Assembly: GCF_027409185.1 (NCBI RefSeq)
Contig: NC_084472.1
Coordinates: 19,764,524-19,828,523, forward strand
Direction: 5' to 3'
Length of the DNA stretch: 64,000 nt
Source of the DNA: Cynocephalus volans
Taxonomy: Eukaryota; Chordata; Mammalia; Dermoptera; Cynocephalidae
The first letter of the stretch is position 1. Each line of letters begins with the position of its first letter. The notes below the pieces were generated by a model. The model worked only from the letters and a program-made list of their open reading frames with translations. It made no database searches and was not told the origin of the DNA. The position numbers and the translations under genes were made by a program. This document shows positions 33,270-43,120 of the stretch, one piece after another.

Positions 33270-34439
33270 TTAAAAAACAGACAAAATATGAATATCTCCT
33301 GTAAATATAGATGTAAAAATCCTCAACAAAATACTAGCAAAAGGAATTCAGCAACATGAAAAAGAAATACACACCATGACCAAGCAGGATTTGTCCCAGG
33401 AATGCAAGGGTTGGTTTAACATCCCCAAACAATTAATGTATATACCATATCAACAGAATAAAGGCCAAGAGCACATTATCATTTCAATATACATAGATAA
33501 GGTATTTGACAAAATTCAACACCCCTTCATGATAAAAGCATTCAGAAAATTAGGAATAGAAGGGAATTTCCTCAACACTCAATACGATAAAAGGCATCTG
33601 TGAAAAACCCACAGCTAACATCATACTTAATGGTGAAAGAATGTTTTCCTCCCTAGGATCAGGAACAAGACAAGAATGACCTCTCTCTCACTTCTATTCA
33701 AGATTGTATTAGAGGTTCTAGCCGCAGCAATAAGGCAAGAAAAGAAAATAAAAGGCATCCAGATTTACTAAAGGAGAAGTAAAACTATCTCTATTACAGA
33801 AGACAAGATTTTGTATTGCAAATCATAAATAATACACTGAAATACATTAGAACTAATAGATGAGTTTGGCAAGATTTCAGGATGCAAGATCAATATACAA
33901 AAATCAATTGTATTTCTATACTCTAGCAATGAACACTCTGAAAATGAAATTAAGGAAACAATTCCATTTAAAAATCATCAAAAAGAATAAAATACCTATG
34001 AATAAATTTAGCAAAATAAGTGCAAAATTAACTCTGAAAACTACAAAACATTACTGAAGGACACTAAAAAGACCAAAATAAATGGCAAAACATCTCATGG
34101 TTATGTATCAGAAGACTTAATATTGTTAAGATTGTAATATTTCCCAAACTAATCTACAAATTCAACACAATCCCCATTGAAATTCTGACTTTTCTTTCTC
34201 TGCAGAACTTAACAAATTGATCCAAAAACTCATATGGAAACTCAAGAGACCCATTATAGCCAAAACAATCTTTAAAAATAAGAACAAAGTTAAAGGACTC
34301 ACAGTTCTTGATTTCAAAGATTACTACAAAGCTATAGTAGTCAAGGCAGTATAATACGGGCATAAGGATACATATATAGACCTATGGTATAGAATTGAGA
34401 GTTTAAAAGTAAACCCTCCCATCTATGGCCAAATTATTA
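33270..34439 (+). mobile_element. decayed L1 ORF2 segment, left part
   Basis: Shows the landmark reverse-transcriptase region of L1 ORF2 ('acaccatgaccaagcaggat', 'catatcaacagaataaaggc', 'ttgacaaaattcaacacccc') in order on the plus strand, with stops and frameshifts throughout. It is an inactive fossil. It continues at 34690 after a nested insertion. Confidence 0.9.
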
Positions 34440-34689
34440 TTATTTTTTATTGAAACATAATTGTACATATCTGTGGGGTACAGTTGAATGTCAAAACCTG
34501 TGTACAATACGTGATGCTCAAATTAGGATAATTAGTATATGCAACATTATACAATGTAGTCATTTTTTGTGGCCCTTTACCAACTTCTCACCAACCCCCT
34601 TCCACCTCCCCCTTTCCCACCTCTGGTGGCCTAGTCTCTTCTTCTGAAAGTTCAATGAATTATTGTGGTTGTTGTATCTTTCTTTTTTA
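34440..34689 (-). mobile_element. L1 3' end nested inside the older L1
   Basis: Plus-strand view 'ttattgaaacataattgtacatatctgtggggtacag' is the reversed 3'UTR of an L1. It is bounded by a near-perfect target-site duplication 'ggccaaattatt' (34428-34439) and 'ggccaacttatt' (34690-34701), which marks it as inserted into the L1 ORF2 remnant. Confidence 0.82.
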
Positions 34690-35272
34690 GGCCAACTTAT
34701 TTTGACAATTTAATAAACAAAGATTAGCACTTTTCAACAAATGGTGTTAGGACAACTGGATGTCCACATGCAAAAGAAATGAAGTGGGCCCCTACCTCAT
34801 ACCTCATACAAAAATTAACTCAAATATAAGTGAAATAAGCCAGTCATAAAAGACCACACATTGGGCCAAGCCCGTGGCGCACTCGGGAGAGTGAGGCGCT
34901 GGGAGCGCGGCGATGCTCCCGCCGCGGGTTCAGATCCTATATAGGACTGACCAGTGCACTCACTGGCTGAGTGCCGGTCACGAAAAAGACAAAAAAAAAA
35001 AAAGACCACACATTGCATCATTTCATTTATATTAAATATTCAGAATAGACAAATCTCTAGAGAGAAGAAATAGACAAGTGGCTGCCTGGGGCTGGGGGGA
35101 ATGGAGAGTGACTGCTAGTGGCATGGAATTTCTTTATGGGGTGAGGAAAATGTTCTAAAATTGATTGTGTTGATGGCTGCACAACTTAGCAAATATGCTA
35201 AAAATCATGAAATGGATGAATTATATGGCATGTGAATTATATCTCAATAATGCTATTATAAAAAAACAAACA
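34690..35272 (+). mobile_element. decayed L1, right part (ORF2 end and 3' end)
   Basis: Continues the L1 at 33270-34439: 'caacaaatggtgttaggacaactgg' (ORF2), then 'gtggctgcctggggctgggggg' and 'ttgattgtgttgatggctgcacaac' (3' end). Interrupted by a SINE at 34864-35002. Confidence 0.8.
34864..35002 (+). mobile_element. GC-rich young SINE (tRNA-derived, hairpin subfamily)
   Basis: 'ggccaagcccgtggcgcact', 'gaggcgctgggagcgcggcg', 'cgccgcgggttcagatccta', then a shortened right arm 'ccagtgcactcactggctga' and 'gtgccggtcacgaaaaagac' with a poly(A) tail. Perfect target-site duplication 'agaccacacattg' (34851-34863 and 35003-35015). Confidence 0.93.
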
Positions 35273-35329
35273 CACACAGAACCTTTAGCAAAACTACACC
35301 CCAACATCTACCTCAAAACTAAGGGACAA

Positions 35330-35525
35330 GGATAATGGTTCCTCTTCATGGTGGCTGTGACTGGAAGAGGGTACAAGGAGTACTTCTGGAGTGCTGGTAA
35401 TGTTCTGTTTATTGATCTGGGTGTTGGTTCCATGATGTGTTCAGTTTGCAAATATTCGTGTAGGTGTATGCTCACTACTTTTTTTTTTTTTGCATGTATG
35501 TTTTACTTCAATAAAAAGCACACAG
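35330..35525 (+). mobile_element. L1-like 3' end fragment
   Basis: 'gtgctggtaatgttctgtttattgatctgggtgttggttcc' and 'catgtatgttttacttcaataaaaagc' match the 3' end of an old L1 subfamily. Confidence 0.65.
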
Positions 35526-35754
35526 CATAGAGAGACAAAGATATAGAAAATATGAAAAAGTGGTTAATAGTTATGGAGGATAGTATAAGAAAGTCTACCA
35601 CACATTTAATATGTGTTCCATAAAAAGCAAACAGGAAGAATGTGAGAATGGCATTCTTTCCCAGAACTAATGTAAGGTATAAATATAGTAGGGACAATGA
35701 ATCCTGAGCAAACCAAATGGAAGGAAAGCCTTCTCAGACATATTTACATATCCA

Positions 35755-36030
35755 AATACATATTTTTTTTTATTGTGGTGAAAACGCATAAAATAAAAAT
35801 TATCATTTTAATCATGTTTAAGTGTATAATATACAGTAGTGTTACTTTTATGTACAATGCTGAACAACAGATCTCTAAGACTTTTTCATCTTGCAATAAG
35901 TGAAACTCTACATTCATTAAACGATTCCCCTTTTTCCCCTCCCTCCCCATCCTGGTAGCCACCGTTCTAGTCTCTGTTTCTAAGAGTTTGACTACTTTGG
36001 ACAACTCATACAAGTGGAATCAAATACATA
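35755..36030 (-). mobile_element. old L1 3'UTR fragment
   Basis: 'ttattgtggtgaaaacgcataaaataaaaattatcatttt' and 'ggtagccaccgttctagtctctgtttctaagagtttgactac' are the reversed L1 3'UTR of an older family. Confidence 0.75.
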
Positions 36031-36155
36031 TTATTTAAAATTATTTTCCTTTTATGTGTCCTTTATAGTCAGTTAGAGCATTGTATATCAACTTTAAAAG
36101 ATACTATGCAGTAAAGGGAGTAAAACAAAATATTTTTTATTAAAAAAGACAATGG

Positions 36156-36316
36156 AGGGGCCGAGCCTGTGGCGCACTCGGTAGCGTGCTGCGCTAGCAG
36201 CGCGGCGACGCTCCCGCCGCGGGTTCGGATCCTATATAGGAATGGCCGGTGCACTCACTGGCTGAGTGCCGGTCACGAAAAAGACAAAAAAAAAACAAAC
36301 AAAAAAAAAAAAAAAA
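36156..36316 (+). mobile_element. GC-rich young SINE (hairpin subfamily), second copy
   Basis: 'ggggccgagcctgtggcgcact', 'gcagcgcggcgacgctcccg', 'ccgcgggttcggatcctata', 'ggccggtgcactcactggct', 'gagtgccggtcacgaaaaag' and a long A-rich tail. Target-site duplication 'aaaaaagacaatgga' (36141-36155 and 36316-36330). Confidence 0.93.
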
Positions 36317-37201
36317 AAAAAGACAATGGATTGGATAGGCTTAAGAAATACTAAGTCCCAACTGAACCTAACTGAACCATATTCATAACATTTGACTCTA
36401 GTAACCTTATGAAAACACTCAATAGTCACTATTGCCTAGTCTTATGCTGTTCTTCCACATAAACTTGCTTTACAACTTCTCTCCAAACTTCTGGGCCTAA
36501 TTTGGTGGCATTTCCTCCAGGCAGCCTTTCCAGATCTGATCAACCCACAATGAGTCCTAAAATGTTCATTGTCTATAGCTGTCATTTAGAAATAAATCAG
36601 GCACTCTTTGAGATAGAAATGTTGTATTATTATTTAATATTGTTGTGTGAATATGTTATCTTTCCAACTATAATCTCATAGTTCTTTGTTACTCCCGCAG
36701 GATTTTAGGGGTAACCTAGGCAGTTAATAAATATTCTTTAATTGCCTGAAATACTACTTGCAAAATAGACTTAATTAATTTCAATATTAAAGACTAAAGA
36801 GCCTTATTTCTGTTCTCTATAGAGACCAAAAATCTGTTGATTTCACCTGTTTAGGTAGTGAAAGTTCTCGAATAGCCTTGTTTCTCCTGAGCACCAGTGA
36901 GTTCATCAACAGAGATGAGATGGAGTAAAAGGTGGAGCTAAACATTTTAAACATCGTGGTCACTCTCCTTCACAACAAGATGGCTATTAGCCTACTCAAA
37001 GATTCACTATTAAATCACATAGAACTAAATGCTCTTCATGGTAAACCACATTTTTCCTATTAATAATATTTGTAAATGTAAAAGGTAAAATTTGTAAATA
37101 TCATAAATGCCCGCCTATCTTCCTTTTTATGGAGTGCATAGTTAGTGGCATCACGTATATACATTAACTGTCAACATGCAATCATTAAAACTAACCCACA
37201 A

Positions 37202-37349
37202 GGGCCGAGCCCGTGGCGCACTCGGGAGAGTGCGGCGCTGGGAGCGCGGCGACGCTCCCGCCACGGGTTCGGATCCTATATACGAATGGCCGGTGCACTC
37301 ACTGGCTGAGTGCCGGTCACGAAAAAGACAAAAAAAAAAAAAAAAAAAA
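37202..37349 (+). mobile_element. GC-rich young SINE (hairpin subfamily), third copy
   Basis: Near-identical to the copies at 34864 and 36156: 'gggccgagcccgtggcgcact', 'gggagcgcggcgacgctccc', 'gggttcggatcctatatacg', 'gccggtcacgaaaaagac', and about 20 A. Target-site duplication 'aaaactaacccacaa' (37187-37201 and 37350-37363). Confidence 0.94.
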
Positions 37350-37884
37350 AAACTAACCCACAAAACCTGTGCAAACCTGGATCTCCATCCTATGATGAAT
37401 CAACTTCCCTCGCCCCACAGCCTGCTCTCTCTATCTCCTCATCTTAAGTAAAACCTGAGTGTCTTCTGAGACTATATATTGCCTATGGTGTCCATGGCAG
37501 CGGGTATGGGCAGTATTCTTCGCTCTAGTGAAGCTCCCCGAAAGTTATTCCTGCCCCTCCTCCTGAGTTTCTGCCCATCCTTTTATCACAATCTCTAAGC
37601 TTCCTTATCAGCATCATCTACAGACCTCAGGGGTACAATTCGCACATTTCCTGGAGACTCTGGGGCCTGCGCACACTCTTCCACTCTACCCCAAGTCCTG
37701 CCATCTTGATGGGTGATATCATGGTCCATGTGGATCACCCATCCAATATCCTAACATGTTATACGGGTCCCTTAAGCTTCCCAACCTCAACTTCACCACT
37801 GCTTCACTATGGCTTCCTCTGACTTCGGAATAACGTGCAACCATTCAACCTCTAAAATTCTTAAATAGCCTACTACTCTCTCTC

Positions 37885-38262
37885 TGGGTTCTTTTTTTTT
37901 GTAAATTGAACTGAAATTCACATACTATAAAATAAACCATTTTAAAGTGTAAAATTCAGTGGCATTTAGTAGATTCACAATGTTGTATAACCACCACCTA
38001 CATCAAGTTCCAAAATATTTTCATTACCCCAAAAGAAAACCCCATACCCATTAAGCAATAATTCCTCATTTCCCCCTCCCCACCTCATCCTCTGGCAACC
38101 ACCAATCTGCTTTCTGTCTTTAGAATTTACCTGTTTGGGTTTTTCATATAAATGAAATCTTACATTCTGTGATCTTTGTGTCTGGCTTCCTTCACTTAGC
38201 ATATTTTTTTCCCCAAGGTTCATCCACCTTTTAGCATGTATCTGTACTTCATTCCCATATTA
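37885..38262 (-). mobile_element. old L1 3'UTR, left part of an interrupted copy
   Basis: 'aaaataaaccattttaaagtgtaaaattcagtggcattta', 'atgttgtataaccaccacctac' and 'tcctctggcaaccaccaatctgctttctgtctt' are the reversed L1 3'UTR. The same L1 resumes at 39062 with 'ttttcctttttatggctgaataatac'. Confidence 0.8.
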
Positions 38263-39061
38263 GTATGTTGGGGCTGTGGTAAACAAAAGAATCTGCTCTG
38301 ATCAGGCTAGCTAAATTACAGTGCCTTACGAGATCTGGGATAAGTCAGTAATCACATCCTGGAACACATTATCATAAGACCATTTTACTTAGAAGCAGCC
38401 ATAATGGCGCCAGAAAACCATAAAATAACCTAGAATCCTTATTACCCTTCCGCTAGATCCCTGTATGTAGGATGTAACCTAGTAACAATCCCAAGTCTAT
38501 CTGTCATCTACAACCAATAGAAAGCCTGATGAAGTAATTAGGCGGAGCTGTCTTTCGTTTCCTCTCCTTTGACTGTTTCCCCTTCTTGTGATTATAAAAT
38601 ATTAAGCTCTACTGGCCCTCTTTGGAACATATATTCAGGCTACCTGATCCATGTGTCTCCCCCATTGTAATCATCATATTGGCTCAATACATCCTTGCTA
38701 TATGTATTTGGTCTGTTTCTTTTTAGGTCACCAACTGTCATAACAAAATACTACAAACTGGGTGGCTTAAACGAGAGAAATGTATTTTCTCACAGTCTAG
38801 AGGCTGGAAGTCCAAGATCAGGATACTGGCAGGGTTGGTTTCCTCTGAAGCCTCTCTTCTTGGCTTGCAGCCTCTTCACATGGTTGTCCCTCTGTGCATG
38901 CCTATGTCCCTGGTGTCTTCCTCTTCTTATAGGAACACCATTCATATTAGGTTAGGACCCCACTCTGATGGTCTTTAAAGACTTTATCTTCAAATATGGT
39001 TACATTCTGAGGTACAAGGGGTTGTGACATGAATCTTGGAGGAGCACAATTCAACCCATTA
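38258..39061 (+). mobile_element. LTR-like element inserted in the L1, itself split by another LTR
   Basis: 'aacaaaatactacaaactgggtggcttaaacgagagaaatg', 'tattttctcacagtctagaggctggaagtccaagatca' and 'cttcctcttcttataggaacacc' are hallmarks of a widespread eutherian LTR class (MLT2/ERVL-like; name unconfirmed). Its first bases lie left of the nested element at 38275-38729 and its body right of it. Confidence 0.55.
38275..38729 (+). mobile_element. solo LTR-like element (ERV1-like) nested in the previous one
   Basis: Promoter-like layout: 'acaaccaatagaaagc' (CCAAT), 'gattataaaatatt' (TATA-like), 'ctcccccattgtaatcatca' and a TG...CA-type span from about 'tgtggtaaac' to 'tttttaggtca'. No coding sequence. 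The boundaries are approximate. Confidence 0.5.
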
Positions 39062-39300
39062 CTTTTCCTTTTTATGGCTGAATAATACTCCTGTGCCTGA
39101 ACTGCCCCTGCAAAATCAGGGTATATATCTAGGAATGGAATTGCTGGGGCATATGGTAATTCTGTTTAACTTTTTGAGCAGGAGCCAAACTGTTTTCCAC
39201 AGCAGCCGCACCATTTTATACACCTACCAGTCATTCCAGTTTCTCCACACCCTCACTAAAGCTTGCTGTTCAGCCCACTACCTCTTAAACTCTTTAGCTC
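39062..39300 (-). mobile_element. old L1 3'UTR, right part of the interrupted copy
   Basis: Resumes the L1 of 37885-38262 ('ttatggctgaataatac'), with 'ggaatggaattgctggggcatatgg' and 'caaactgttttccacagcagccgcaccattttata'. A short unrelated stretch at 39089-39119 replaces about 130 nt of the expected L1 sequence. Confidence 0.75.
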
Positions 39301-39362
39301 CATTATGCCCTATCTTCCACTGAACTTCTTTACTCCAACTTCATCAAAATCTCCTGCTCCTC

Positions 39363-39625
39363 TCCCCAATGTTCATCGCAGCACTCTTTACAATAGCCAA
39401 GAGTTGGAACCAGCCCAAATGTCCATCATCGGATGAGTGGATACGGAAAATGTGGTATATCTACACAATGGAATAGTACTCAGCTATAAAAACGAATGAA
39501 ATACTGCCATTTGCAACAACATAGATGGACCTTGAGAGAATTATATTAAGTGAAACAAGTCAGGCACAGAAAGAGAAATACCATATGTTCTCACTTATTG
39601 GTGGGAGCTAAAAATAAATAAATAA

Positions 39626-39689
<64 letters not shown>

Positions 39690-39893
39690 CCCAAAATCGG
39701 GGGGGGGGAGAAGACATAACAACTACAGTTCCTTGAAGTTGATACGACAAGCAAACAGAAAGGACATTGTTGGGTGAGAGGGAGGAGAGGGAGGAGGGAG
39801 GGAGGTTTTGATACTGGGCCACAATAATCAACCACATTGTATATCGACAGAATAAAATTTAAAAACAAACAAACAAACAAACAAACAAAAAAC
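39363..39893 (+). mobile_element. young 5'-truncated L1 3' end with G-rich 3'UTR
   Basis: Contains the L1 ORF2 end ('atgttcatcgcagcactctt', 'atgtccatcatcggatgagt', 'caatggaatagtactcagct'), a (CA)n tract, a G9 run, the G-rich tract 'gagggaggagggagggagg' and an (AAAC)n tail. Target-site duplication 'ctcctgctcctc' (39351-39362 and 39894-39905) defines the ends. Confidence 0.9.
39628..39686. repeat. (CA)n microsatellite inside the young L1
   Basis: About 58 nt of pure CA between the L1 ORF2 end and its G-rich 3'UTR. The flanking open frames on the minus strand are repeat translations. Confidence 0.95.
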
Positions 39894-40199
39894 CTCCTGC
39901 TCCTCGACTCCCTACATTCTCCCTAAAAGCCACATCCTTTTTAAATTACTTCCATAGCCAATATAAACCATATAATTCACTATGTGTGGCATCAGGCTCT
40001 CCAAATATCAGCTTCCTAATATATACAATGGAGATAACAATATCCATCAGAATTGCTTCAAGAACCGATTGAGCTAAAGTATTTTAAGTGTATAGTTCAA
40101 CACACAGTAAGCATTCAATAAATGGTAGTTATGGTTATGGCTACTAGATTTCTACTTTCAGCCCCTATTTTTCTCATGAACTCTAGACTGCCTATTGGC

Positions 40200-40345
40200 C
40201 ATTTTCAGCTATATCTATTCAGTTCATTCTTTCACAAATATTTATGGAGTGCTTATGCAGGCACCATGCTAAGCATTGATTTACAATAGAGAACAAAAGA
40301 AACACGGTTCCTGCTCTCATGGAGAAAAAACAAAATAGACAAATA
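40200..40345 (+). mobile_element. L2/MIR-like fragment
   Basis: 'tcattctttcacaaatatttatggagtgcttatgcaggcaccatgctaagcattgatt' and 'ttcctgctctcatggag' match ancient L2 3' wording. Confidence 0.6.
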
Positions 40346-40739
40346 AATGTATATTTACAATTTTTGATAGCTGTTATGTTCCACAGGCAACTTAAATGAA
40401 ACATGTCCAAAATTAACTCTATCATCTTTCCTCAAAACCAGATCCTCAGGTATCATCCATCTAGTCAACCAGTTGAAAAGGCAGAAATCATCTTGGACTC
40501 CTTGACCTCCACTGAGATGCCCACTTCTCATTCCACCCTTCCCACTGCTGGTACTACCAACATCAGCACCAAAACCCAAAAATAAAATCTTGAAAATAAA
40601 AGAAATGAGGTCAGAGCTGGAATATTCAAAGGTACCTTAAATAAAAATTTTTTAAAAGGTTTCAAGACATAAAATTCAACCGAAGGTATTAACACATTTA
40701 AATAATAAGCCAACAAACATCCAGACAACCCTCCTTATC

Positions 40740-41320
40740 AATCTCCTGGCAGGTTTTCCAGTCTCCAGCTTCACCCTCTCCTTTACACCCTTCACACAGC
40801 TGTCAGAATTATCTGCCTAGTAAGCAAATCTGAAAACATCATTATCCCTATCTAAAACCTTTTAATAACTCCTTATGATCTAAATTCTGAAGTCTTCGGC
40901 ATTAAAACCTCTGAACCTGGCTCTTCCCTGCCCAACGTTTTACTTTGTCTCTGTTAAACTCTAGATCTGGCCATGCCAAACCAACTTGCCCTTTTCCAAT
41001 GCACCCTGTATATAGCTCCCCTTGTGTGGAAGCCCCCCGTCCACCTTACAGTTCATCTCACTGATGCCTGGTCATCTTGCGTGGCTGAGCCCAAGTGGCA
41101 TCTACTCTAAGGAACCCTTTCTGAACATCTAGGTAGATCTGACGTCTTCGTCCTTTACATCCCTCCTGGGCCCTGCACATGTTTCTGACATAACATCTTT
41201 AATACTTAATTGTGTTCAGGACCTCAGGTACATGAGGGCAGGCACTTATTTTTTTACTCATATTTGCACCCTTATGTTAGGTGCTTAAGGAAGCACTCAG
41301 TACATAATTGTTGAATAGGT
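40740..41320 (+). mobile_element. L2 LINE fragment
   Basis: Long C/T-rich L2 segment: 'ttccagtctccagcttcaccctctcc', 'aaaaccttttaataactccttatgatctaaa', 'ttccaatgcaccctgtatatagc' and the 3' 'aggtacatgagggcaggcac'. Confidence 0.72.
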
Positions 41321-41929
41321 GATCTAAAAAAGAATATTCAGATTCTTAGTTTTATTTTCAACTTCCTGTCCTTTTCTGATATGTACCCCAAATGGTCCCT
41401 CACTGGCACATTTTTTGTCATGCAGACAGTGCATCTCAGCCTTTCTTTCTGGTCTGCTCTTTTCCTTTCAATCCTTTCTTCAGAAATTCCTGGCTAGTTT
41501 TATAGGAGGCTCCAATAACTTCTGTTTCTTTTTTATCCAGAATTGAGGGGTCTATTTAGTTTCTGGTTACCCCATTTTTCCTCAACTATTTATACCCCAA
41601 TTATAATCCTTTGAACACTAAGGGACACAATTTCCACACATATTCATATACATGGGCAACACTTGCCAAGCGTAGGTCTATATCGTATTACATAGGTATA
41701 GTTTGCCTTACTTTAGTTTGGTTTGGAGGATTCAGAACATGTTCTGACCTGGAATGGGAAGGAGGCAAGAACTGTGTGCTAATGGAAGGCATCAAGACCT
41801 GGAAAGTCAGTATCCCAGGCTCTCAAATACGGACAGCTAGGGATCCTAACTCAGAACTGCGAATTAGGGAAAACACTCTTATTTAGTATGTATTTCTAGA
41901 ATGTCTGAATAGCCAGCATCTAGACAGTA

Positions 41930-42125
41930 TAGAGCCAATCCCCAGGCCCAGACTGCTTGGGCTCACCACGTATTGGCTTTGCCACATATTAGCTGTGTGT
42001 ATGACCTCAAGCAAGTTACCTTACTTCTCTGTGCCTCAGTTTCATTATCAGTGAAATTGAGGTAATGATAATATTTACTCCTCAGGGTTAAGTGCGTGGA
42101 TACAGTGACAAGTAATGTTTATTTT
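41930..42125 (+). mobile_element. MIR SINE
   Basis: 'ttggctttgccacatattagctgtgtg', 'cctcaagcaagttaccttacttctctgtgcctcagtttc' and 'ggttaagtgcgtggatac' are in MIR order. It lies about 470 nt upstream of the RIOK3 promoter block. Confidence 0.85.
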
Positions 42126-42399
42126 TACTCGGTCACTCTATAAAATACAGAATCAAAACTTTTGTTATCCAGTCCTATTTTTGCTCAATGTCATATAACA
42201 CATTTTACAAATTTTCGCATTCTACGCCCACCCTCAAACATAAACTGCAGTCACAAATTAGATCGTCTTCTTCAGTCCCTTTCCCCTCTCTAAGCCTGCC
42301 ATTTTCTGTCTCCCAAATCATCCCAGTTTACAATCACGCCGGGAAACAATGAATGAACAGAGCACCTGGTTAGTTTGTTTATAGTTCACACTGTCTAAC

Positions 42400-43120
42400 C
42401 TAGTTCAGCTCCAGCGGCTGACTTGGGTGCCAGGGAACAAGGAAGGGCAAGACGGCGCGGGGACTAAGCAGAGCCTGGGCCAGAGGAAGCCACACCCAGC
42501 CCCTGACCTGGCCGGCACCGGCGACTGTGACCACCAGCTGCCGCCCCTCGGACATTCCAGCCCCCGGCCCTGAGGGCAGCGGCCGGAAGTGAGGCCCGCC
42601 CGGGGGCGGGGCAAAATGACTTAAAGAGGAGCCTGGGGCAGCCGGCCAATCGGAAGCGACTGTCCCAGCGGGGAGGGCGGAAGAGGCGAGGTCTAGTTCC
42701 GGCCGCGGCCGCCGCCGTCGCCGCCGCCATCTGTCACCTTACCTCCGGCAGCAGCCACAGCCGGTCGCCCCTTCACCGCCTGTCTCCTCGGCGGAGGCTG
42801 CTTCCCGTCCTGCCACCTCTCTGCTTTGTTCTTGTCGCTGCCTTCTTCCCCCCAATGGACCTGGTCGGAGTGGCATCACCTGAGCCCAGGCCTGCGGCGG
42901 CCTGGGAACCCAGCAAGGTAAGTGGTGGTTGGGGCTGCCGTACCTGCCTTGGTCACCTGGACTGGTTCTCTTGGAAGGCCGGGAGAGGGCGACGCTGTAG
43001 GCGACTCGGTATGTTCAGGGGCGGGACCTCGGAAAGGGGGAACCGGCCCGTGGGGCTGCCGAGGTGAGAGTGGGAGTAGGAGGGCGGCGGGGGCTCCCGA
43101 GGGACACCCTGGGTAGTTTT
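42400..43120 (+). promoter_or_regulatory. RIOK3 CpG-island promoter and 5'UTR
   Basis: CpG-rich block spanning upstream sequence, exon 1 and the start of intron 1. Motifs visible upstream of the ATG: ETS/GABP-type 'ggccggaagtg' at 42581-42591, Sp1-type 'gggggcgggg' at 42602-42611, NF-Y-type 'ggccaatcgg' at 42644-42653, and a YY1-like 'ccgccatct' at 42724-42732. No TATA box. No ATG precedes the start codon between 42724 and 42855, so the leader seems free of upstream ORFs. Confidence 0.8.
42855..42917 (+). CDS. RIOK3: RIOK3 coding exon 1
   Basis: ATG at 42855 in 'ccccaATGg' (C at -3, G at +4), 21 codons beginning [11 protein letters not shown] and ending ...AWEPSK, donor 'gtaagt'. Phase 0. 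It is inside the CpG island. Confidence 0.96.

Noticed and set aside
33376..34057. Open frames of 65-75 codons
   Set aside because: Pieces of a decayed L1 ORF2, split by stops and insertions.
42464..42730. 88-codon minus-strand open frame upstream of RIOK3
   Set aside because: GC-rich CpG-island sequence suppresses stop codons; no conserved content or splice context seen.
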